From the NCBI GenBank assembly GCA_003137075.1, contig PLES01000146.1, positions 204-33,238 of the forward strand: 33,035 nt of DNA, given 5' to 3'. The translations under genes and the position numbers were made by a program. The notes under the pieces are model-generated. The model was given only the letters and a program-made list of their open reading frames with translations. It was not told where the DNA came from and searched no databases. This document shows, one piece after another, positions 1 through 7,514 of the stretch (position 1 is the stretch's first letter; every line of letters begins with the position of its first letter). The DNA comes from Solirubrobacterales bacterium (GTDB taxonomy: Bacteria; Actinomycetota; Thermoleophilia; Solirubrobacterales; Solirubrobacteraceae).

Positions 1-577
1 TTGTGTTGCCGCCGACGTCGGCGAACGCATGTCGCATCAGATCGCGCGCCTGCGGATTCCCCTGAGCGCTCAGCTTCTCTCCCAGCGCCGGGCGGAAGAC
101 CAGCCGCGCGCCATGCGACAGCAACAGGTCGAGGCCGGGGACGGTCGCGAAGCCGGTGACCAGCCGCCACGCCGAGCGTTGCACCGAATGCTGCGTGGCC
201 CGGTGAAGGCGATTGGGCAACAGCACGAGTCGTGCCGGCCGCAGCGATCCGTCGAGGATCGCGCGCAGCGCCAGCTCCGCCCCGAAGTCGTGCCCGACGA
301 TCGACGCCCGCGGGCCACCGACCTCTGCGCAGAAGCCCGATACGACCTCGGTCAGCCACTCGGGGGTGTACGAGTGGCGTGGCCGCTCCTCCGAGTCGCC
401 ATGCAGCGGCAGATCCGGCAGCACTACCCGGAAGCGCTCCGAGAGCGCGGCGACGATCGGCTCGAACTCGCGGTGCGAGAGCCCCAGCGAGTGCAGCAAC
501 ACAATCGCCGGCCCGGTGCCCGTCTCCCGGTAAGCCACACGCGCCCCGTCGTTGTGGTGGTAGAGGCGCAAGCGCAT
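1..577 (-). CDS. Alpha/beta-fold hydrolase, 3' end cut by window edge
   Basis: The minus frame is open from an ATG at 577-575 down to the window edge without a stop, so about 192 N-terminal residues are visible. The translation has the alpha/beta-hydrolase layout: an early strand with an oxyanion-type turn (VLLHSLG, about residues 26-32), the DLPLHGDS loop near 55-62, and the nucleophile elbow VGHDFGAE near 94-101. The elbow carries Asp (D97) where lipases and esterases have Ser. In known families GHDxG elbows belong to epoxide hydrolases and haloalkane dehalogenases, so an ester-type or halide hydrolysis by an Asp nucleophile is possible, but the substrate is not shown. The catalytic His region lies outside the window. 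Its start is 38 bases from the likely start of the divergent MmcQ-like gene. The family is fairly certain; the reaction is not. Confidence 0.75.
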   Translation of the reverse strand, partial: MRLRLYHHNDGARVAYRETGTGPAIVLLHSLGLSHREFEPIVAALSERFRVVLPDLPLHGDSEERPRHSYTPEWLTEVVSGFCAEVGGPRASIVGHDFGAELALRAILDGSLRPARLVLLPNRLHRATQHSVQRSAWRLVTGFATVPGLDLLLSHGARLVFRPALGEKLSAQGNPQARDLMRHAFADVGGNT

Positions 578-615
578 CTCAACAAGGTAATCCCTTCGCG
601 GAGTATCTTCGCCCC

Positions 616-1029
616 ATCGCCACCTGGGACGACGTACGCCGCCTGGCCCTCTCGCTGCCTGCGACGAGCGAGACGCTGAGCCGCGGCAGCCCACAATGGA
701 AGCTCAAGGACAAGCTCTTCGTATGGGTGCGGCCGTTACGCAAGAGTGACCTCGAGGCACTGGGACCCGACGCGCCCACAGGCGAGATCCTCGGCGCGCG
801 TACCGAGCATGAGGGAGCGAAGTTCGCGCTGATCGAGGAGCAGCCCGAGATCTACTTCACGACGCCGCACTTCCAGGGCTACCCCGCGGTCCTGGTGCGA
901 CTCGATCTGATCGCCGTCGAGGACCTGGAAGAGCTGATCGTCGATGCCTGGCTGGCACGGGCGCCGAAGCGGATCGCCGACGCATATCTAGAATCGGCCA
1001 CCCGATGGCCTCCGGACACCGCCCAGTAG
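616..1029 (+). CDS. MmcQ/YjbR-family (DUF419-like) protein with a non-standard start
   Basis: About 137 residues, beginning with (I/M)ATWDDVRRLALSLP and containing the SRGSPQWKLKDKLFVW and EIYFTTPHFQGYPAVLVRL segments typical of the small MmcQ/YjbR/CyaY-like fold. Members are often annotated as DNA-binding, but their function is not established. The family normally starts Met-Ala-Thr-Trp; here that Met position is ATC at 616-618. There is no ATG, GTG or TTG in frame near it, and the open frame extends far upstream only because it is antisense to the hydrolase. A GGAG at 600-603 is the only ribosome-site-like sequence, 12 bases upstream. The gene ends at TAG 1027-1029 and overlaps the start of ileS by 25 bases, suggesting coupled translation. 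Family confidence is good; the exact start is uncertain, and a sequence error or lost start codon is possible. Confidence 0.65.
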   Translation: MATWDDVRRLALSLPATSETLSRGSPQWKLKDKLFVWVRPLRKSDLEALGPDAPTGEILGARTEHEGAKFALIEEQPEIYFTTPHFQGYPAVLVRLDLIAVEDLEELIVDAWLARAPKRIADAYLESATRWPPDTAQ

Positions 1030-4000
1030 ACCCACGCGCCTCTTTTCCGAGTCTTGAGGAAGGCGTGCTCGCGCGCTGGCGCGACCGCGATGTCTTCGAG
1101 CAGTCGATCGAGCGGCGACGCGGCGGACCGCGCTGGGGCTTCTTTGAGGGCCCGCCGACCGCAAACGGAGCGCCGGGCGTGCACCACGTGCTGGCGCGCG
1201 TGTTCAAGGACATCTTTCCCCGGTACCGCTCAATGTGCGGCTACCACGTGGACCGCAAGGGCGGCTGGGACTGCCACGGGCTGCCGGTCGAACTGGCGGT
1301 CGAAGCTGACCTCGGCCTGACCTCAAAGGTCCAGATCGAGGAGTACGGGATCGCTGAGTTCAACGCCCGCTGCCGTACCAAGGTGCTCAGCCACATCGAT
1401 GACTGGATCAAGCTGACCGAGCGGATCGGTTACTGGGTCGACACCGACAACGCCTACAAGACACTCGATCCGAGCTACATCGAGTCGGTCTGGTGGGCGC
1501 TCAAGACGATCTATGAGAAGGGGCTGCTGTTTGAGAAGTTGAAGGTTGTGCCGTACTGCCCGCGTTGCGGCACGGCGCTCTCTTCGCACGAACTCGGCCA
1601 GCCTGGGGCGTACCAGGACGTCGTTGACGAGTCCGCCTTCGTGATCCTGCCGAGTGCCAGAGGCAAGCTTGTGGTCTGGACGACAACGCCCTGGACGCTT
1701 GTCTCCAACGCGGCGGTCGCAGTTGATCCTGAGCTGAGCTACGTGCGTACCAGCGAGGACCTGATCGTCGCCGAGGCCCTGGCAGAGAAGCTCTTTGGCC
1801 CCGAGGTCGAGATCGTCGAGCGCTTCCCGGGCTCGTCACTGGTCGGGCTCGCCTACGAGCCGCCGTTCGACTTCATCCCGGCGAGCGCCTACGGCGACAA
1901 GGGCCACACGGTCCTCGCCGCTGACTTCGTAACCGCTGAGGATGGCACCGGGCTCGTACACACCGCGATCGCGTTCGGCGAGGATGACTTTCAGCTGGGC
2001 GAGAAGAACGGCTTGGCTGCGATCAACCCGGTGCGCGGCGACGGCACCTATGACGAGCGGATCGGGAGCTACGCCGGACGCAACGTCAAGGACGTCGACG
2101 CCGACCTGATCCAGGATCTGCGAATGCGTGGCCGGCTGTTGAAGTCCGAGCCATACGAGCACTCCTACCCGCACTGCTGGCGCTGCAACACGGCTCTGCT
2201 CTACTACGCCAAACCCTCCTGGTACATCGCCACCAGCCAGATCAAGGACCGGCTGCTGGCCGCTAACGAGTCGGTCAATTGGCAGCCGCCCGGGGTCAAG
2301 CACGGGCGCTTTGGAAAGTGGCTTGAGGGCAACGTCGACTGGGCGCTCTCCCGTGAGCGCTACTGGGGCACGCCGCTGCCGATCTGGCGCTGCTCGGCTG
2401 GGCATCTGCACGTGATCGGCTCGCTCGATGAACTGCGCTCGCTGGCCGGCGTTGAGCTCGACGACCCACACCGCCCGTTCGTTGACGACGTCACATTCGG
2501 TTGCACGCAGGAAGGCTGCGCGGCCGAGATGCAGCGCGTGCCGGAGGTGATCGACGTCTGGTTTGACTCCGGCTCGATGCCGTTCGCGCAATACGGGTCG
2601 CCGCACGCGGGAACCGAAGAGTTCGAGGCGCATTTTCCGGCCGACTACATATGCGAGGCCCTCGACCAGACACGCGGCTGGTTCTACTCGCTGCTCGCCG
2701 TGTCGACATTGCTGTTCGATCGGAGCGCGTATCGCAATGTCGTTTGCCTGGGCCTGATCAACGATGAGAACGGCCAGAAGATGAGCAAGTCCCGCGGCAA
2801 CATCGTCGAGCCCTGGGATGTGATCGACCAGTTCGGCGCAGATGCGCTGCGCTGGTACTTCTTCACTTCCAAGTACCCGTGGGACGGCTACCGCTTCTCG
2901 ATGGAGGCCCTCGGCGAGACCGTACGCCAGTTCATGCAGCTCTGGAACACCTACGGGTTCTACGTGCTCTACGCGAACGCCAACGGCATTGAGCGGCACT
3001 CTCCCTCGTTGGACGAAGTGCAGGCCCGGGACGACCTCACCGAGCTCGATCGTTGGGTGCTCTCGCGGCTACAGGCCACGGTCGCCGCCGTGCGAGAGTC
3101 ACTCGATGCCTTTGACGCGACGCTCGGCGGGCGCATGATCGCTGAGTTCGTCGATGAGCTCTCGAACTGGTATGTGCGCCGTTCGCGGCGGCGGTTCTGG
3201 GACGGTGACGCGGCCGCCTTCGCGACCTTGCATCACGTCTTGACCACCGTCGCGAAGCTGCAGGCGCCGTTCACCCCGTTCATCGCCGACGAGATCTACG
3301 ACAACCTCGATGGCTCCGAGCCGAGCGTGCACCTCTGCGACTTCCCGGTTGCCGGCGGACGCGACCGCGAACTTGAGGACGCGATGGCGGTGGCCCGCGA
3401 GACCGTGCGGCTTGGCTTGGCCGCACGCGGACAGGCCAAGCTCAAGGTTCGACAGCCACTGCACGCCGCGGTGATCGTCGCCACCGGCACTGAGCGCGAG
3501 GCGATAGAGCGGCTGGCGGAGATCGTGCGCGACGAACTCAACGTGCGCGAGCTGCGATTCGTGTCCGAGGCCGACGAGCTCGGGGAGGTCGAGGTCAAGG
3601 CCAACTACCGGACGCTCGGCCCGCGCTTCGGGAAGCAGATGCCGCTGGCAGCGGCCGCCACCGCGGGGCTCGACGGTCGTCACGTATCGGCGGCGATCCG
3701 TGACGGCGGCACGATCGGGATCAATGTCGGCGGCGTTGACCACACCCTCAGCGCCGAGGATCTGCTGATCTCAATGAAGCCTCTGGAGGGATATCAGGTT
3801 GAGCGTGAGGGCCAGCACGGTGTCGCGCTCGAGCTCGAGATCGACGAATCGCTGCGGGTCGAGGGCTGGGCCCGTGAGATCGTGCACGCCGTCCAAGCCG
3901 CCCGCCGTGGCGCCGATTTCGACATCTCAGACCGGATCGACCTCGGACTGCTCGGCGATGAGAAGCTGCTTGGCGCCGCCCGCACCCATGAGCAGTACAT

Positions 4001-4115
4001 CCGCGGCGAGACACTGGCTCGGACGATCAGCTTCGGCGTCTTGCCGGCCGAGGCCGTCGAGTCGGACGCTGCGATCGACGGCCTCGAGCTCCGAATCGCG
4101 GTCAGGCGAATCTAG
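1005..4115 (+). CDS. ileS: Isoleucyl-tRNA synthetase (IleS2-like)
   Basis: Cytoplasmic class I synthetase that charges tRNA-Ile with isoleucine. The 1036-residue length and the signature GPPTANGAPGVHHVLAR (HIGH-like HH at residues 60-61) fit the longer, eukaryote-like type 2 enzymes that occur in many actinobacteria and tend to be less sensitive to mupirocin (established for the type, inferred here). The second ATP motif KMSKS is at residues 592-596. WDCHGLPVE, the editing-domain region and Cys pairs (YCPRCG; HCWRC) are present, and the C-terminal anticodon-binding half is complete. ATG 1005 puts the protein start at MASGHRPVDPRASFPSLEE, matching the usual N terminus; it overlaps the upstream gene by 25 bases. 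The stop at 4113-4115 is 5 bases before pxpA, so ileS and pxpABC may share a transcript. Confidence 0.97.
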   Translation: MASGHRPVDPRASFPSLEEGVLARWRDRDVFEQSIERRRGGPRWGFFEGPPTANGAPGVHHVLARVFKDIFPRYRSMCGYHVDRKGGWDCHGLPVELAVEADLGLTSKVQIEEYGIAEFNARCRTKVLSHIDDWIKLTERIGYWVDTDNAYKTLDPSYIESVWWALKTIYEKGLLFEKLKVVPYCPRCGTALSSHELGQPGAYQDVVDESAFVILPSARGKLVVWTTTPWTLVSNAAVAVDPELSYVRTSEDLIVAEALAEKLFGPEVEIVERFPGSSLVGLAYEPPFDFIPASAYGDKGHTVLAADFVTAEDGTGLVHTAIAFGEDDFQLGEKNGLAAINPVRGDGTYDERIGSYAGRNVKDVDADLIQDLRMRGRLLKSEPYEHSYPHCWRCNTALLYYAKPSWYIATSQIKDRLLAANESVNWQPPGVKHGRFGKWLEGNVDWALSRERYWGTPLPIWRCSAGHLHVIGSLDELRSLAGVELDDPHRPFVDDVTFGCTQEGCAAEMQRVPEVIDVWFDSGSMPFAQYGSPHAGTEEFEAHFPADYICEALDQTRGWFYSLLAVSTLLFDRSAYRNVVCLGLINDENGQKMSKSRGNIVEPWDVIDQFGADALRWYFFTSKYPWDGYRFSMEALGETVRQFMQLWNTYGFYVLYANANGIERHSPSLDEVQARDDLTELDRWVLSRLQATVAAVRESLDAFDATLGGRMIAEFVDELSNWYVRRSRRRFWDGDAAAFATLHHVLTTVAKLQAPFTPFIADEIYDNLDGSEPSVHLCDFPVAGGRDRELEDAMAVARETVRLGLAARGQAKLKVRQPLHAAVIVATGTEREAIERLAEIVRDELNVRELRFVSEADELGEVEVKANYRTLGPRFGKQMPLAAAATAGLDGRHVSAAIRDGGTIGINVGGVDHTLSAEDLLISMKPLEGYQVEREGQHGVALELEIDESLRVEGWAREIVHAVQAARRGADFDISDRIDLGLLGDEKLLGAARTHEQYIRGETLARTISFGVLPAEAVESDAAIDGLELRIAVRRI

Positions 4116-4120
4116 GTCCG

Positions 4121-4849
4121 ATGCCACCGGCGCGCGTGATCGATCTGAACGCGGACGTCGGGGAGCGGCCTGGGAGTGCTGGTATCGCCCTGGACGCGGC
4201 GATCATTGCGGCGGTTTCGAGCGCGAACGTCGCCTGTGGTTTCCATGCCGGTGACGCAGCGACGATGCGCGCCGTCTGTGAGATCGCAGTCGCCAAGCGC
4301 AAGTGTCTCGGCGCGCATGTCTCCTACCTCGACCGTGAGGGCTTCGGACGCCGCGACCGGGAGCTTGACCCCGGGGTCCTGCGCGAGCACATAGCCCAGC
4401 AGATCCGCGCTCTGCAGATCACCGCCACAGCCGCCGCAGGCAGAGTTCTGTACGTGAAGCCACACGGGGCGCTCTACAACCGAGCGGCCCTCGACCGGTC
4501 GTGTGCGGAGACGATCGCTGAGGCGATCGTCTCCGTCGACAGTGAGCTCAAGCTGCTCGGGCCGCCCGACTCGCAGCTGCTCGCCGTAGCCGCGGCCCAC
4601 GGCCTCGAAGCCTTTGCCGAAGGCTTCCCGGACCGCGGCTACGAGGACGACGGCACGCTCGTGCCGCGCGGCGAACCTGGTGCGGTGCTCGAACAAGCGG
4701 CCGCCGTGGAGCAGGCGCTGCGGCTCGCTGATCAGGGACGCGTGCGCTCGCTCTGCATCCACAGCGACACGCCTGGTGCGCCCGAGCTCGCGGTCTCGGT
4801 ACGCAACAGATTGATCGGCGCCGGCTTTCAGATCCGCCCCTTCGCATGA
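4121..4849 (+). CDS. pxpA: 5-oxoprolinase subunit A (LamB/YcsF family)
   Basis: Subunit A of the ATP-dependent prokaryotic 5-oxoprolinase PxpABC, which opens 5-oxoproline (pyroglutamate) to glutamate. The 242-residue product begins MPPARVIDLNADVGE and carries the family hallmarks NVACGFHAGD (near residues 35-44), GAHVSYLDREGFGRR, VKPHGALYN and EGFPDRGYEDDGTLVPR, close to the usual 245-255 residue length. The ATG lies 5 bases after the ileS stop. The stop codon overlaps the pxpB start (ATGA, 4846-4849), a typical translationally coupled arrangement. No odd residues are seen. Confidence 0.95.
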   Translation: MPPARVIDLNADVGERPGSAGIALDAAIIAAVSSANVACGFHAGDAATMRAVCEIAVAKRKCLGAHVSYLDREGFGRRDRELDPGVLREHIAQQIRALQITATAAAGRVLYVKPHGALYNRAALDRSCAETIAEAIVSVDSELKLLGPPDSQLLAVAAAHGLEAFAEGFPDRGYEDDGTLVPRGEPGAVLEQAAAVEQALRLADQGRVRSLCIHSDTPGAPELAVSVRNRLIGAGFQIRPFA

Positions 4850-5484
4850 GCGAGACCTTCGAGATCCGCGCGATGGGAGACCAAGGCGTGCTGATCGAGC
4901 TGAAGGACAACGTCGCCGTGCACGCGGTAGCCGCGGCAGCACGCGAGCGGTTTGGCGACCGGTTGACCGAAATCGTGCCCGGGCACCGCACGCTCTTGCT
5001 GGTCACTCCTGTCGAGCGGGCGAGACCGGACTTTTCGCAACTCGCGAGCGTTGCCGCCGCTGCCTGCGGCGCCGTGAGAGACGACCCCGCCGGTCAGCCC
5101 AACGCCAGCGTGATCACGATCCCAGTCCGCTACGACGGTGAGGACCTGGCGGCGGTCGCGCAGGCACTCGAGGTCGACCGCGAGCGGGTCATCGAGCTTC
5201 ACTGCCAGGCCGTCTACACGGTCGCGTTCATGGGCTTCGCACCGGGCTTTCCTTATCTGGTCGGACTTGCGGCGGAGCTCGAACTGCCCAGACGCCACGT
5301 GCCGAGGCTGGAGGTCCCAGCCGGTTCGGTTGCGGTGGCCGCGGCGTATTGCGGCATCTATCCACGCGCGTCTCCCGGCGGATGGAACCTGTTCGGCCGG
5401 ACCGACGTGACGCTGTTTGACCCTGGGCGTGACAGGCCGGCTCTGTTGGCGCCGGGGGATCGCGTCCGCTTCGAACCGGCATGA
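4846..5484 (+). CDS. pxpB: 5-oxoprolinase subunit B (KipI-like)
   Basis: Subunit B of 5-oxoprolinase, from the KipI / allophanate hydrolase subunit 1 family; 212 residues, normal size. Visible hallmarks are RAMGDQGVLIEL at the N terminus, HRTLLLV, the ITIPVRYDGEDL segment before the cyclophilin-like domain, YTVAFMGFAPGFPYLVGL, and PRLEVPAGSVAVA followed by SPGGWNLFGRTD. The gene is coupled on both sides by ATGA overlaps (4846-4849 with pxpA, 5481-5484 with pxpC), so the three subunits are probably made in equal amounts. The linkage to pxpA makes 5-oxoprolinase more likely than the KipI kinase-inhibitor role described in Bacillus. Confidence 0.94.
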   Translation: MSETFEIRAMGDQGVLIELKDNVAVHAVAAAARERFGDRLTEIVPGHRTLLLVTPVERARPDFSQLASVAAAACGAVRDDPAGQPNASVITIPVRYDGEDLAAVAQALEVDRERVIELHCQAVYTVAFMGFAPGFPYLVGLAAELELPRRHVPRLEVPAGSVAVAAAYCGIYPRASPGGWNLFGRTDVTLFDPGRDRPALLAPGDRVRFEPA

Positions 5485-6329
5485 CGACGATTGACGTCAT
5501 CTCACCGGGTGCACTGACCACGATCCAGGACCTCGGGCGCCCGGGCTGGGCGTACGTCGGCGTGCCGCGCTCGGGCGCGGTCGATCGCAAGTCCTTCAAG
5601 GGCGCGAACCTGCTGGTTGGCAACGACCTGAGCGCGGCCGCGCTCGAGACCACGATGGCCGGGCCGCGACTGCGGTTCGGCGGTCCTGCGACGGTGGCGC
5701 TGACCTGTGCGGTCGTCGACGCCCGCGTCGACGACCGCCCCGTGTCGATGAACACCGCTTTCGAGGTGAGCGACGGCGAGACCTTGAAGGTCGGTAACGC
5801 CAAGTCCGGTTTGCGAACCTACATCGCCTTCGCGGGCGGGGTTGAGGTGCCGCTGGTACTCGGCAGCGCCGCCACCGACACGCTCACCGGCCTGGGGCCG
5901 GCGGCGCTCGCGCGCGGCGACCTGCTGAGGCTCGCGGTGGCACACGGCTCACCTCCCTCGGTGATCTCGCCGGCGCTCTCACTGCCCGCGGTACCAGAGC
6001 TGCATGTCGTGCTCGGCCCTCGCGAGGACTGGTTCACAGCCGCCGCCGTCAGCCGACTGACGAGCGAGCCCTTCACCGTGACCCCCGCTTCAAACCGCAT
6101 CGGCCTGCGTTTTGGGGGCCCGCCGTTGGATCGCGCACGCACCGACGAGCTGCTCTCCGAGGGCCTGGTGCCGGGCGCGATCCAGGTCCCGCCTGCCGGT
6201 CAGCCGATCCTGTTGCTGGCAGACCACCCAACCACCGGCGGCTACCCGGTCATCGCAGTGGTGGTTGAGGCCGACATGCTGATCGCCGCCCAGCTGCGCC
6301 CCGGGCAGCCGGTGCGCTTCGCGCTCTAG
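5481..6329 (+). CDS. pxpC: 5-oxoprolinase subunit C (biotin-dependent carboxylase-like)
   Basis: Subunit C of PxpABC, from the KipA / allophanate hydrolase subunit 2 family; 282 residues. Recognisable segments are IDVISPGALTTIQDLGRPG at the start, GVPRSGAVDRKSFKGANLLVGN, ALETTMAGPRLRF, RTYIAFAGGVEVP, GPREDWF, SNRIGLRFGG, LLSEGLVPGAIQVPP and ILLADHPTTGGYPVIAVV near the C terminus. Its ATG overlaps the pxpB stop. It is the last gene of the rightward run; a 17-bp inverted repeat begins 56 bases after its stop. Confidence 0.94.
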   Translation: MTTIDVISPGALTTIQDLGRPGWAYVGVPRSGAVDRKSFKGANLLVGNDLSAAALETTMAGPRLRFGGPATVALTCAVVDARVDDRPVSMNTAFEVSDGETLKVGNAKSGLRTYIAFAGGVEVPLVLGSAATDTLTGLGPAALARGDLLRLAVAHGSPPSVISPALSLPAVPELHVVLGPREDWFTAAAVSRLTSEPFTVTPASNRIGLRFGGPPLDRARTDELLSEGLVPGAIQVPPAGQPILLLADHPTTGGYPVIAVVVEADMLIAAQLRPGQPVRFAL

Positions 6330-6385
6330 AAGCGTCTACAGCCGGGTTAGGGGTTTGCATGAACCCGGAGCAGACCGGCGACGTC

Positions 6386-6434
6386 GACTCTGGGGGAGAA
6401 ACTCGCTCTGGGGGCGGGTTTCTCCCCCAGAGTC
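6386..6434 (+). repeat. 17-bp perfect inverted repeat, possible terminator of the pxp operon
   Basis: Arms at 6386-6402 (GACTCTGGGGGAGAAAC) and 6418-6434 are perfectly complementary with a 15-base spacer. The spacer itself contains another CTCTGGGGG (6406-6414), so the right arm can pair either with the outer arm (17 bp) or with the inner copy (9 bp). It lies between the pxpC stop (6329) and the VOC start (6453). No T-run follows, so it is not a textbook intrinsic terminator, although a terminator or attenuator role is plausible. Confidence 0.6.
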
Positions 6435-6452
6435 AGCGCTAGCGTCTAATCC

Positions 6453-6836
6453 ATGACGCTGCTCGGCCTTGATCACGTCCAACTCGCCGCGCCAGCCGGA
6501 TGCGAGGCCGAGGCGCGACGGTTTTTCGGAGAACTGCTGGGCCTGCCTGAGCTTCAGAAGCCGGAGCCGCTGCGCGCACGCGGTGGTGCTTGGTTCGCTG
6601 TCGGTGCACAACAGTTGCATGTCGGGATCGACAGCGAGTTCGCTCCTGCGGTGAAGGCCCACCCCGCATTTCGCGTCACGCTCGCACATCTGGACGAGCT
6701 GGCAGAGCGGTTGGGGGAAGCGGGCGCGACGGTGATCTGGGACGAGGAGCTTCTTGGCTCGCGGCGGTTCTACACCACCGACCCGTGGGGTAACCGCATC
6801 GAGATCCTGGCGGCGACGGAGACGGTCACCGTCTAG
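6453..6836 (+). CDS. VOC (glyoxalase/bleomycin resistance) superfamily protein
   Basis: A 127-residue single-module VOC protein: LLGLDHVQLAAPAG opens the first beta-alpha-beta-beta-beta unit (His 8 at the usual metal position), followed by the ARRFFGELLGLPE helix. The second unit ends with FYTTDPWGNRIEILA, where the Glu near the end is the usual second metal ligand. Members include lyases, dioxygenases and resistance proteins, so the substrate cannot be assigned. There is no convincing ribosome site; a TAGCGT (6440-6445) 7 bases before the ATG could be a -10 for a leaderless mRNA. The stop TAG (6834-6836) shares the CTAG palindrome with the stop of the convergent acetyltransferase. Confidence 0.85.
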   Translation: MTLLGLDHVQLAAPAGCEAEARRFFGELLGLPELQKPEPLRARGGAWFAVGAQQLHVGIDSEFAPAVKAHPAFRVTLAHLDELAERLGEAGATVIWDEELLGSRRFYTTDPWGNRIEILAATETVTV

Positions 6837-7369
6837 CGGGCGGTCGGGGCGCTGGCCCGCAGCGCGTGCCACTGCTCGGCACGGATCGCCCAACGCTCGT
6901 GGTCACGCCATTCACCGTCGAGCTTGAGGTAGTTCTCCGAGAAGCCTTCGCGCACGAACCCTGAGCGTCTCGCCAGGGCGATCGAGCGCTCGTTGGCCGG
7001 CTGGATGTTGGCCTCGATGCGATGGAGATCGAGCTTTGTGAAGGCACGCGCCAGCAGCAGCTGCATGCCCTCGGTCATGTAGCCCTGCCCGGCGTAGGCG
7101 GCGACTGCGCCGTATCCGAGGTAGGCGCTCTGAAAGAACCCGCGCACGATCTCACCGAGGTTGAGGAAGCCGACGATCGCGCCGTCCTCCAGACGGCAGA
7201 CGAAGCTCGGGTCGAAACGCTCGTCCTGTGTGCGCTCGATCAAGCGGGCGAACTCGACCGGCGTTCTGACTCCGGTCATCCACGGGTAGTGGAGTTGCTC
7301 GCTGGCGCGCATCGCGGCAATGAACTCATCGCGGTCGCCCTCATGCGGCGTTCTCAATAGGACTCTCAA
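6833..7369 (-). CDS. GNAT N-acetyltransferase (RimJ/RimL-like)
   Basis: About 178 residues in the RimJ/RimL-type GNAT layout: LLRTPHEGDRDEF at the N terminus, ERFDPSFVCRLEDGAIVGFLNLGEIVRG, the acetyl-CoA loop region YLGYGAVAAYAGQGYMTEGMQLLLARAF, then HRIEANIQPANERSIALARRSGFVREG, the classic motif B. It probably acetylates an N-terminal or small-molecule amine; the substrate is unknown. Start choice: GTG 7375-7373 is the first possible start, but the AGGAG (minus strand, 7379-7375) overlaps it. TTG 7369-7367 sits 5 bases after AGGAG, so I prefer the TTG; GTG gives two more residues. The stop shares CTAG with the convergent VOC gene. Confidence 0.88.
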   Translation of the reverse strand: MRVLLRTPHEGDRDEFIAAMRASEQLHYPWMTGVRTPVEFARLIERTQDERFDPSFVCRLEDGAIVGFLNLGEIVRGFFQSAYLGYGAVAAYAGQGYMTEGMQLLLARAFTKLDLHRIEANIQPANERSIALARRSGFVREGFSENYLKLDGEWRDHERWAIRAEQWHALRASAPTAR

Positions 7370-7374
7370 GGCCA

Positions 7375-7379
7375 CTCCT
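7375..7379 (-). promoter_or_regulatory. Ribosome binding site AGGAG deciding the GNAT start
   Basis: AGGAG on the minus strand, 5 bases before TTG 7369 and overlapping the alternative GTG 7375, which argues for the TTG as start. Confidence 0.5.
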
Positions 7380-7514
7380 GCAGAAATCTCGCATTTTTCT
7401 CACACCATTTTCAACTCAGTGCTGGATCGTTGCGCGCGAGGGTAAGCGTGGCTGACGGCTACCCGCGCTCCAGATCATCCCCGTTGTCCAACCCAACCGA
7501 AGGAAAGGATGTAG

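Noticed and set aside
29-679. Rightward frame over the leftward hydrolase
   Set aside because: The opposite strand codes a recognisable alpha/beta hydrolase with its elbow motif; this frame is its shadow.
1836-2999. A 387-codon minus-strand frame antisense to ileS
   Set aside because: It lies entirely inside the well-conserved synthetase gene and shows no domain; high GC keeps antisense frames open.
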